Shown here one piece after another: positions 1 to 5,010 of a stretch of 5,131 nt of DNA (position 1 is the first letter of the stretch; every line of letters starts with the position of its first letter). The position numbers and the translations under genes are program-made. The notes under the pieces were generated by a model. It worked only from the letters and a program-made list of their open reading frames with translations, did no database searches and was not told the origin of the DNA. Source of the stretch: an uncultured Streptococcus sp. (GTDB taxonomy: Bacteria > Bacillota > Bacilli > Lactobacillales > Streptococcaceae); contig CAKPZX010000072.1 of the NCBI GenBank assembly GCA_934215455.1, positions 1-5,131 of the forward strand. Direction: 5' to 3'.

Positions 1-887
1 TGCTCTTTTTAGGTGCTACATTTGTTTTTCATCAATTCAGTTTACGAAATGAAAGTAAGCTTCTCACACCCATTGGTAAACAAGTTACAGTCAATGGACA
101 TCGAATGAATGTCTCTGTTAAAGGAAAAGGGTCTGAAACAATCGTTTTTCTTTCAGGTGCTGGTATCGCTTCCCCTGTCCTAGACTTTAAGAATCTATCA
201 GATTCCCTATCCAAAAAATACAAAGTTGTTGTCGTGGAGCGAGCAGGGTATGGTTTTAGCGAAGATAGTGATCGTTCAAGAGATGTGATGGAGGTCCTTT
301 CTGAGACGCGTCAAGCTTTGGCGCAAGCTCATGTTTCAGGACCTTATGTGATTATTTCGCATTCTATGGCTAGTTTAGAGAGTCTTGCTTGGCAAGAGAA
401 ATATCCGAATGAAGTGAAGGCTTTGATTGGCCTGGATTGGGCCTTGCCAGCGAGTTATGAAGATTTAAAGGATAATCAGGCCTTGCTTACTGTGGCTTAT
501 TGGAGCAGTAAGATTGGCTTATTACGCTATTTCCCTGAGTCCTTTTATATAAAAAATCCAACTCTGACTGAAACTGAACGACAACAATATAAATTACTAG
601 CATATAAGCAGTTGATGTCACAAGCCATGCTTCATGAATCCCGTTTGGCAAAGGAAAATGCCAAGAAAGTTCCCTCAAACATTAATCCGAAAATTCCAGC
701 CTTACTAATGGTTTCTAATGGTGATGGTACTAGCTTTAGCCAATCTGAGTGGCAACGTTATGCAGAGAGATTTGCAAGCGACCAGTCTAATGTTCAGGTC
801 GTCTATATGGATGCGCCTCACGACCTCTATCATTATCAAAGCGATGCTATTGTTTCTCGCATTAAAGAATTTTTAGAGAATAATTGA
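1..887 (+). CDS. Membrane-anchored alpha/beta hydrolase (5' end missing)
   Basis: This is an alpha/beta-fold hydrolase, probably an esterase- or lipase-like enzyme anchored to the membrane and facing outward; the substrate is unknown. The frame is open from base 3, 34 codons before the first in-window ATG at 105. These upstream codons read as the end of a hydrophobic helix (LFLGATFVF) followed by a polar linker, so the gene starts before the window and the ATG at 105 is internal. Counting from that ATG, I see an oxyanion-type loop after the first strand (LSGAG, 16-20), ERAGYGFS (45-52), a nucleophile elbow SHSMAS with Ser87, a likely acid Asp207 (SNGDG), and a likely catalytic His239 (APHDLYHYQ). 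A cap region lies at about 114-195. The elbow has Ser and Ala where GxSxG has glycines. The family assignment is firm; the exact activity is not. A terminator at 991-1017 ends the unit. Confidence 0.88.
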   Translation, partial: LFLGATFVFHQFSLRNESKLLTPIGKQVTVNGHRMNVSVKGKGSETIVFLSGAGIASPVLDFKNLSDSLSKKYKVVVVERAGYGFSEDSDRSRDVMEVLSETRQALAQAHVSGPYVIISHSMASLESLAWQEKYPNEVKALIGLDWALPASYEDLKDNQALLTVAYWSSKIGLLRYFPESFYIKNPTLTETERQQYKLLAYKQLMSQAMLHESRLAKENAKKVPSNINPKIPALLMVSNGDGTSFSQSEWQRYAERFASDQSNVQVVYMDAPHDLYHYQSDAIVSRIKEFLENN

Positions 888-990
888 GGGCTTAAAAATC
901 CATTGAGACTGATGATAATAATTAAATGCTGAAGGATTAACAGTAGAATCGTTAATTTTCTCGATTAAAAAAATTCTTTTTCTTAACAAT

Positions 991-1017
991 AAGCCTGCCC
1001 CTAAGGGCAGGTTTTTT
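991..1017 (+). terminator. Intrinsic terminator after the hydrolase gene
   Basis: CCTGCCC (994-1000) and GGGCAGG (1005-1011) form a perfect 7-bp GC-rich stem around a CTAA loop, followed directly by six T (1012-1017). The A-A-G before the stem can extend it by pairing with the first Ts. It lies 104 nt after the hydrolase stop codon and before the transporter promoter, so it separates the two transcription units. Confidence 0.93.
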
Positions 1018-1099
1018 GGTGTCTTAAGAAAACTATTTAACAGAATTTTTGATTAAAAGTTTCATTTTAAGAGAGAAATCTCTAATTTGATAATCAATA

Positions 1100-1113
1100 A
1101 GCAAACGCTTGCA
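1100..1113 (+). promoter_or_regulatory. cre-like site (possible CcpA operator)
   Basis: The 14 bases AGCAAACGCTTGCA match the catabolite-responsive element consensus TGWAARCGYTWNCW, as I remember it, at 12 of 14 positions, including the central AARCGYT core. The site is nearly palindromic (GCAA-acgc-TTGC). It overlaps the -35 box at 1109-1114, a position where bound CcpA, or another LacI-family repressor, would block RNA polymerase. This suggests repression of the transporter operon on preferred sugars. It is a motif match only; the first T and the W at position 3 are not matched. Confidence 0.55.
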
Positions 1114-1137
1114 TTCCTTTTTTTATTAGATTATAAT
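1109..1137 (+). promoter_or_regulatory. Sigma-A promoter of the ABC transporter operon
   Basis: The -35 box is TTGCAT (1109-1114) and the -10 box is a perfect TATAAT (1132-1137), with the ideal 17-nt spacer, which is T-rich. Transcription should start near 1144, leaving a leader of about 100 nt before the ATPase start codon at 1247. Confidence 0.82.
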
Positions 1138-1246
1138 AGGTTGGTATAAAGGCTTCTGTAATAATATTGAGAAAGTGTAGAAAGTAAGGATTTAGAATAT
1201 TTGTAGTCAAAAATACAATGTTACTTCTTACGATAGGGAGATAGAT

Positions 1247-2239
1247 ATGGCAATGATAGAAGTGCAACATCTTCGGAAAAATTTTGTGAAGACAGTTAAG
1301 GAGCCGGGGTTAAAGGGAGCCTTGCGCTCCTTTATTCATCCTGAAAAGCAGACCTTTGAAGCGGTCAAGGATTTAACTTTTGAAGTTCCAAAAGGGCAGA
1401 TTTTAGGATTTATCGGGGCAAATGGTGCTGGGAAGTCAACCACCATCAAAATGCTGACAGGAATTTTGAAGCCGACATCTGGCTTTTGTCGGATTAACGG
1501 CAAGATTCCCCAGGATAATCGCCAAGATTATGTCAAGGATATTGGAGTCGTTTTCGGACAACGCACCCAGCTATGGTGGGATTTGGCTCTGCAAGAGACC
1601 TACACGGTCTTGAAAGAGATCTATGATGTACCGGACTCGCTTTTCCATAAGCGCATGGACTTTTTGAATGAAGTTTTGGATTTGAAGGAATTTATCAAGG
1701 ATCCTGTGCGGACTCTTTCACTAGGTCAACGGATGCGGGCGGATATTGCGGCTTCCTTACTTCACAATCCCAAGGTTCTCTTTTTAGATGAGCCGACTAT
1801 TGGTTTGGATGTGTCGGTCAAGGACAACATTCGTCGGGCCATTACCCAGATTAATCAGGAGGAAGAGACAACTATTCTCTTGACTACTCATGATTTGAGT
1901 GATATTGAGCAACTCTGTGGTCGGATTTTTATGATTGATAAGGGGCAAGAGATTTTTGATGGAACGGTTAGCCAGCTCAAGGAGACCTTTGGAAAGATGA
2001 AGACTCTCTCCTTTGACCTGACGCCAGGTCAAAATCATCTAGTCTCTCATTATGAGGGCTTGCCTGATATGTCCATTGATAGACAAGGAAATACTCTTAA
2101 TATTGAATTCGATAGTTCCCGCTACCAGTCGGCCGATATTATCAAGCAAACCTTATCTGATTTTGAGGTCCGTGATTTGAAGATGGTAGATACGGATATT
2201 GAAGATATTATCCGTCGCTTCTATCGAAAGGAGCTCTAA
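1247..2239 (+). CDS. ABC-2 type transporter ATP-binding protein
   Basis: This is the cytoplasmic ATPase subunit that powers the transporter formed with the two downstream permeases. The 330-residue protein has every expected motif in order: Walker A GANGAGKST (57-65), Q-loop Gln105 (VVFGQRTQLWWD), signature LSLGQ (157-161), Walker B VLFLDEP with Asp181-Glu182, D-loop GLD (186-188) and H-loop His215 (TTHD). The extra segment before Walker A (about 12-40) and the LWWD stretch after the Q-loop are typical of the uncharacterised COG4586 ATPases, which occur beside COG4587 and COG3694 permeases. Residues from about 245 to 330 form a C-terminal extension, usual for this group. The start is set by AGGGAG at 1235-1240, 6 nt before the ATG. 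All catalytic residues are intact, so the protein should be active. Substrate and direction are unknown; ABC-2 systems are mostly exporters. Confidence 0.95.
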   Translation: MAMIEVQHLRKNFVKTVKEPGLKGALRSFIHPEKQTFEAVKDLTFEVPKGQILGFIGANGAGKSTTIKMLTGILKPTSGFCRINGKIPQDNRQDYVKDIGVVFGQRTQLWWDLALQETYTVLKEIYDVPDSLFHKRMDFLNEVLDLKEFIKDPVRTLSLGQRMRADIAASLLHNPKVLFLDEPTIGLDVSVKDNIRRAITQINQEEETTILLTTHDLSDIEQLCGRIFMIDKGQEIFDGTVSQLKETFGKMKTLSFDLTPGQNHLVSHYEGLPDMSIDRQGNTLNIEFDSSRYQSADIIKQTLSDFEVRDLKMVDTDIEDIIRRFYRKEL

Positions 2240-2240
2240 G

Positions 2241-3059
2241 ATGGTCAAATTGTGGAGACGTTATAAACCCTTTATCAATGCAGGGATTCAGGAGTTGATT
2301 AGCTATCGAGTCAACTTTATTCTTTATCGGATTGGCGATGTCATGGGTGCTTTTGTGGCTTTTTATCTATGGAAGGCTGTCTTTGATTCCTCCCAGGAGC
2401 CTTTGATTCAGGGCTTCAGTATGGCGGATATCACCCTCTACATCATCATGAGTTTTGTGACTAATCTTCTGACTAGGTCGGATTCTTCCTTTATGATTGG
2501 TGATGAGGTCAAGGATGGTTCCATTATCATGCGCTTGTTGCGACCAGTGCATTTTGCGGCTTCTTACCTCTTTACGGAGCTTGGTTCCAAGTGGTTGATT
2601 TTTATATCTGTTGGACTGCCATTTTTAAGTGTCATTGTTTTGATGAAAATCTTATCTGGGCAAGGGCTTGTAGAAGTGCTGGGACTAACTACCCTTTATC
2701 TTTTTAGCTTAACGCTGGCCTATCTGATTAACTTTTTCTTTAATATCTGCTTTGGATTTTCAGCCTTTGTATTTAAAAATCTTTGGGGTTCCAACCTACT
2801 TAAGACTTCCATAGTGGCCTTTATGTCTGGGAGTTTGATTCCCTTGGCTTTCTTTCCAAAGGTCATTTCAGATATTCTGTCCTTCTTACCTTTCTCATCC
2901 TTAATTTACACTCCGGTCATGATTATTGTTGGGAAATACGATGCTAGTCAGATTCTTCAAGCACTTTTGCTTCAGCTTTTCTGGCTTATAGTGATGGTGG
3001 GCTTGTCTCAGTTGATTTGGAAACGAGTCCAGTCATTTATCACCATTCAGGGAGGTTAG
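2241..3059 (+). CDS. ABC-2 family transporter permease, first subunit
   Basis: This integral membrane protein of 272 residues is one half of the transport channel. I see about six hydrophobic segments, roughly at 26-46, 63-79, 116-137, 145-175, 186-206 and 236-260, matching the ABC-2 permease layout. The cytoplasmic stretch GDEVKDGSIIMRLLRPVH (87-104) is the charged loop with an LxRP motif found in ABC2_membrane_6 (former DUF990, COG4587-like) proteins, and GSLIPLAFFP (197-206) is the typical ABC-2 turn before the last helices. The ATG at 2241 is chosen because AAGGAG at 2228-2233 lies 7 nt upstream, inside the end of the ATPase gene. It begins 1 nt after the ATPase stop, implying translational coupling. 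A longer reading from 2199 would overlap the ATPase gene and lacks a ribosome binding site. The substrate cannot be told from the sequence. Confidence 0.92.
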   Translation: MVKLWRRYKPFINAGIQELISYRVNFILYRIGDVMGAFVAFYLWKAVFDSSQEPLIQGFSMADITLYIIMSFVTNLLTRSDSSFMIGDEVKDGSIIMRLLRPVHFAASYLFTELGSKWLIFISVGLPFLSVIVLMKILSGQGLVEVLGLTTLYLFSLTLAYLINFFFNICFGFSAFVFKNLWGSNLLKTSIVAFMSGSLIPLAFFPKVISDILSFLPFSSLIYTPVMIIVGKYDASQILQALLLQLFWLIVMVGLSQLIWKRVQSFITIQGG

Positions 3060-3060
3060 T

Positions 3061-3846
3061 ATGAAAAAATATCAACGCATGCATCTGATTTTTATCAGAC
3101 AGTACATCAAGCAAATCATGGAATACAAGGTAGATTTTGTGGTTGGTGTGTTGGGAGTCTTTCTGACTCAAGGCCTGAACCTCTTGTTTCTCAATGTCAT
3201 CTTTCAACACATTCCCTCCCTAGAAGGTTGGACTTTTCAAGAAATTGCCTTTATCTATGGATTTTCCTTAATTCCAAAGGGATTAGATCATCTCTTTTTT
3301 GACAATCTCTGGGCTTTAGGTCAACGACTAGTTCGAAAAGGGGAGTTTGACAAGTATCTGACTCGTCCTATCAATCCCCTATTTCATATTCTGGTTGAGA
3401 CCTTTCAGATTGATGCCTTGGGTGAACTCTTGGTCGGTGGCATTCTATTAGGTACAACAGTGACTAGCATCGCTTGGACTCTTCCAAAATTCCTGCTTTT
3501 CCTAGTTTGTATTCCTTTTGCGACCTTGATTTATACTTCCTTGAAAATTGCAACAGCCAGCATCGCTTTTTGGACCAAGCAGTCAGGTGCCATGATTTAC
3601 ATTTTTTATATGTTCAATGATTTCGCCAAATACCCGATTTCTATATACAATTCGCTCCTTCGTTGGTTAATTAGCTTTATTGTACCTTTCGCCTTTACGG
3701 CCTACTATCCTGCCAGCTATTTCTTGCAGGACAAGGATGGACTCTTTAATATTGGTGGTTTGATTCTGATTTCCCTTGTTTTCTTTGTTATTTCCCTCAA
3801 ACTTTGGGACAGGGGATTGGATGCCTACGAAAGTGCTGGTTCGTAA
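3061..3846 (+). CDS. ABC-2 family transporter permease, second subunit
   Basis: This is the second membrane subunit, 261 residues, paired with the preceding permease so that the channel is probably a heterodimer. Hydrophobic stretches lie at about 26-48, 60-75, 118-138, 141-170, 200-222 and 230-248. VRKGEFDKYLTRPINPLF (91-108) corresponds to the RxLRP loop of the first permease. YPISIYNSLLRWLISFIVPF (191-210) and the C-terminal KLWDRGLDAYESAGS (247-261) fit the conserved tail of the DUF990/COG3694 group. The start follows TAG by 1 nt; GGGAGG at 3050-3055 is a strong ribosome binding site 5 nt before the ATG. The two permeases share topology and the loop motif but have little obvious sequence identity, so they look like ancient paralogues, not a recent duplication. 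Function beyond transport is unknown. Confidence 0.92.
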   Translation: MKKYQRMHLIFIRQYIKQIMEYKVDFVVGVLGVFLTQGLNLLFLNVIFQHIPSLEGWTFQEIAFIYGFSLIPKGLDHLFFDNLWALGQRLVRKGEFDKYLTRPINPLFHILVETFQIDALGELLVGGILLGTTVTSIAWTLPKFLLFLVCIPFATLIYTSLKIATASIAFWTKQSGAMIYIFYMFNDFAKYPISIYNSLLRWLISFIVPFAFTAYYPASYFLQDKDGLFNIGGLILISLVFFVISLKLWDRGLDAYESAGS

Positions 3847-3884
3847 GAGGTAAAGTAAGACTAAAATCAAGAAAGGAACTTATG

Positions 3885-4346
3885 ATGTTTGTAATTAAAG
3901 AAGTCAAGGGTGAAGATCAAAAAATGGCAGTTGTCGCTGAGATTTTAAGGGATTTGCCAGAATGGTTTGGAATACCAGAAAGCACGCAAGCCTACATTGA
4001 AGGAGCTAAGGATTTACGAGTTTGTGCTGCTTATCAAGAAAGTGATGTAGTAGGGTTTATAAGTTTATCATATTCGAGTGAAGATTGTGCTGAAATTGAC
4101 TGTCTAGGCGTGAAAAAATCATTCCAAGGTCAAGGAATTGGAAGGGAATTAATTACGACTATAGAAAGAGAAGCAGTCAAACAAGTGGACTACCTACAGG
4201 TCAAAACAGTCGCAGAAGGTTCAAATAAAGATTATGACCGAACAAATGTCTTTTATCGCAGTCTTGGTTTTAAAAAATTAGAGATTTTTCCATCTTTATG
4301 GGATCCACAGAATCCATGTCAGATTCTGATTAAAAAGATCAACTAA
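3885..4346 (+). CDS. GNAT family N-acetyltransferase
   Basis: This is a predicted acetyl-CoA-dependent N-acetyltransferase of 153 residues, the usual size for a single GNAT domain; the acceptor molecule is unknown. The acetyl-CoA pyrophosphate-binding motif is QGQGIG (81-86), preceded by the strand AEIDCLGVKKSF (69-80). The closing part, NVFYRSLGFKKLEIF (121-135) and LWDPQNPCQILIKKI (138-152), is the classic FYxxxGF segment and final strand of GNAT enzymes. The start is set by AAAGGA (3872-3877), 7 nt before the ATG at 3885; an adjacent in-frame ATG at 3882 is possible with a tighter 4-nt gap. A reading from 3804 would overlap the permease gene and has no support. The gene lies 38 nt after the transporter with no visible terminator or strong promoter between, so it may be co-transcribed. 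The tRNA promoter begins 6 nt after its stop. Confidence 0.92.
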   Translation: MFVIKEVKGEDQKMAVVAEILRDLPEWFGIPESTQAYIEGAKDLRVCAAYQESDVVGFISLSYSSEDCAEIDCLGVKKSFQGQGIGRELITTIEREAVKQVDYLQVKTVAEGSNKDYDRTNVFYRSLGFKKLEIFPSLWDPQNPCQILIKKIN

Positions 4347-4352
4347 AAGTGC

Positions 4353-4380
4353 TTGACATCCGCTATCAGAGTGCTATACT
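4353..4380 (+). promoter_or_regulatory. Strong promoter of the tRNA-Thr gene
   Basis: A perfect TTGACA (4353-4358) and TATACT (4375-4380) are separated by 16 nt, and TGC directly before the -10 box makes it an extended -10 promoter. Transcription should start at about 4387, leaving a leader of only about 6 nt before the mature tRNA. This is the typical form of a strong stable-RNA promoter. Confidence 0.9.
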
Positions 4381-4392
4381 AAGAAGGTAATC

Positions 4393-4465
4393 GCCGATTT
4401 AGCTCAGTTGGTAGAGCAACGCACTCGTAACGCGTAGGTCACAGGTTCGATCCCTGCAATCGGCA
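4393..4465 (+). tRNA. tRNA-Thr (anticodon CGT)
   Basis: The 73-nt gene folds as a cloverleaf. The acceptor stem is GCCGATT (4393-4399) with AATCGGC (4458-4464). The D-arm is GCTC/GAGC around AGTTGGTA. The anticodon loop is CTCGTAA (4424-4430) with anticodon CGT at 4426-4428, reading ACG. The T-loop is TTCGATC (4446-4452). The discriminator base is A4465. The CCA end is not encoded and must be added after transcription. Two A-C mismatches are seen: the base of the anticodon stem next to the loop (31-39) and the first T-stem pair (49-65). All other stem pairs are standard. It has its own promoter and terminator and appears to be a single-gene unit, also reachable by read-through from the acetyltransferase gene. 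Confidence 0.97.
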
Positions 4466-4483
4466 TAGGAAGAAACGGCTTTG

Positions 4484-4542
4484 AAGGAGCGAGACGACGA
4501 ATGATGTTAGTCACATATTCGTTCGGTCTCGCTCCTTTTTTT
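4484..4542 (+). terminator. Long-hairpin intrinsic terminator after tRNA-Thr
   Basis: AAGGAGCGAGAC (4484-4495) pairs perfectly over 12 bp with GTCTCGCTCCTT (4526-4537). Inside it, ACGAAT (4497-4502) and ATTCGT (4517-4522) form a second 6-bp stem around a 14-nt loop. Seven T (4536-4542) follow the arm. It terminates the tRNA transcript and any read-through from upstream. The left arm resembles the GGAGG-TGGGACGACGAA sequence at 5103-5119. Confidence 0.92.
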
Positions 4543-4567
4543 GACCGCATAGGCGCCTTTTTTGACC
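4534..4567 (+). repeat. Short tandem direct repeat CC-T(6-7)-GACC
   Basis: The string CC-T7-GACC (4534-4546) is repeated as CC-T6-GACC at 4556-4567, about 22 nt later. Flanks also agree in part (GCTCC before the first, GCGCC before the second). This looks like a small duplication of the terminator's 3' edge. The second copy has no left hairpin arm, so it is probably not a terminator by itself. Confidence 0.6.
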
Positions 4568-4579
4568 ACTTAGTCAAAA
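4560..4579. promoter_or_regulatory. Inverted repeat beside the small membrane-protein promoter
   Basis: TTTTGAC (4560-4566) and GTCAAAA (4573-4579) form a perfect 7-bp inverted repeat around CACTTA. It ends 4 nt before the predicted -35 box at 4584, a place where an activator could touch RNA polymerase. No T-run follows, so a terminator role is unlikely. A regulatory role is inference only; the repeat partly arises from the duplicated TTTTTTGACC. Confidence 0.35.
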
Positions 4580-4583
4580 GTCC

Positions 4584-4612
4584 TTGTCGCCGTCGGGGCT
4601 CTCTGCTATCAT
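4584..4612 (+). promoter_or_regulatory. Probable promoter of the small membrane-protein gene
   Basis: TTGTCG (4584-4589) and TATCAT (4607-4612) are 17 nt apart, and TGC precedes the -10 box, giving an extended -10 element. TAGAAT at 4612-4617 is an alternative -10 with a longer spacer. Transcription would start near 4619, with a leader of about 44 nt that carries the hairpin GGAAGG-CCC-CCTTCC (4625-4639). Confidence 0.6.
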
Positions 4613-4662
4613 AGAATCATCAAAGGAAGGCCCCCTTCCAACTATTGAAAACGAGGTATACG

Positions 4663-4977
4663 ATGATGAAAAAATTACTAGGACTTGGATTTATTTTGGC
4701 TGCTCTTGCGGTTGTCACAATGGGAATGGTTGGTTTTCCAAAGATCGATGTGAATATCTGGCCTTTGTTCCCCGTTCTCTTATTTACCTTCTTTACACTT
4801 GAAAATCTCTTGAAAAAAGATTACAAGGCAAGTGTGATCTGTGCCTTGATTGCGCTGATGATCGCAAATGCGATTTACGATCTCTTGCCGGTTTCAAATG
4901 GTCTGGTCATCACAGCAGGTGTGCTAGCTTGCCTGGGTCTTAGTTTTCTTTTACCGGATAAGAAGAGCAACAAATAA
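4663..4977 (+). CDS. Small four-helix membrane protein, LiaF/LiaI-like (tentative)
   Basis: The product has 104 residues and is almost wholly hydrophobic, with four predicted membrane helices at about 5-24, 32-50, 56-73 and 79-97, short polar loops (LKKDYKAS at 50-57) and a lysine-rich tail (PDKKSNK). The pattern of a glycine-rich first helix followed by NIWPLFPVLL (31-40) recalls the membrane domain of LiaF/LiaI-type envelope-stress proteins (DUF5668-like), but I cannot confirm this and would otherwise call it a hypothetical membrane protein. The start is set by GAGG (4653-4656), 6 nt before the ATG at 4663; the next codon is also ATG. A longer reading from TTG at 4645 would include the ribosome binding site and is rejected. 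It has its own promoter and is bounded upstream by the tRNA terminator, so it is a single-gene unit. No catalytic motif is visible. Confidence 0.82.
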   Translation: MMKKLLGLGFILAALAVVTMGMVGFPKIDVNIWPLFPVLLFTFFTLENLLKKDYKASVICALIALMIANAIYDLLPVSNGLVITAGVLACLGLSFLLPDKKSNK

Positions 4978-4982
4978 AGGAA

Positions 4983-5010
4983 GGAGGCTGGGACAAAAGT
5001 CCTAGCCTCT
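4983..5010 (+). terminator. Hairpin after the small membrane-protein gene
   Basis: GGAGGCTGGGAC (4983-4994) pairs with GTCCTAGCCTCT (4999-5010) over 12 positions, with two G-T wobbles and an AAAA loop. It begins 5 nt after the stop codon, where a terminator is expected, but no real T-run follows (CAATTGTCTTT), so it may be a weak terminator, an mRNA-end stabilising hairpin, or simply the first stem of the repeat that continues to the window edge. Confidence 0.55.

Noticed and set aside
936..956. Inverted repeat ATTAAC / GTTAAT after the hydrolase gene
   Set aside because: Only six AT-rich pairs around a 9-nt loop and no T-run; the GC-rich hairpin at 991-1017 is the clear terminator.
1070..1083. 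AGAGA-GAAA-TCTCT mini-hairpin with a GNRA-like loop
   Set aside because: Five weak pairs located upstream of the transporter promoter and after the terminator, so it is probably not transcribed; likely chance.
1784..2038. Minus-strand open frame of 84 codons inside the ATPase gene
   Set aside because: It lies opposite the Walker B and H-loop coding region and has no start signals; it is a shadow. The same applies to the minus-strand frames at 32-223, 487-678, 2367-2552 and 3667-3870.
2199..2240. Upstream start for the first permease, giving 14 more residues
   Set aside because: It would overlap the ATPase gene and has no ribosome binding site, while ATG 2241 has AAGGAG at an ideal distance.
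3804..3884. Upstream start for the acetyltransferase, giving 27 more residues
   Set aside because: The extension overlaps the permease end, is unlike any GNAT N-terminus, and the AAAGGA site sits properly before ATG 3885.
4393..4545. tRNA-Thr as an attachment site of an integrated element
   Set aside because: No integrase gene and no repeat of the tRNA 3' end is visible in the window, and the flanking genes look ordinary.
4584..4802. 72-codon + strand open frame starting from TTG before the small membrane-protein gene
   Set aside because: It overlaps the membrane-protein gene in another frame, lacks a ribosome binding site, starts in the promoter, and its product has no recognisable pattern.
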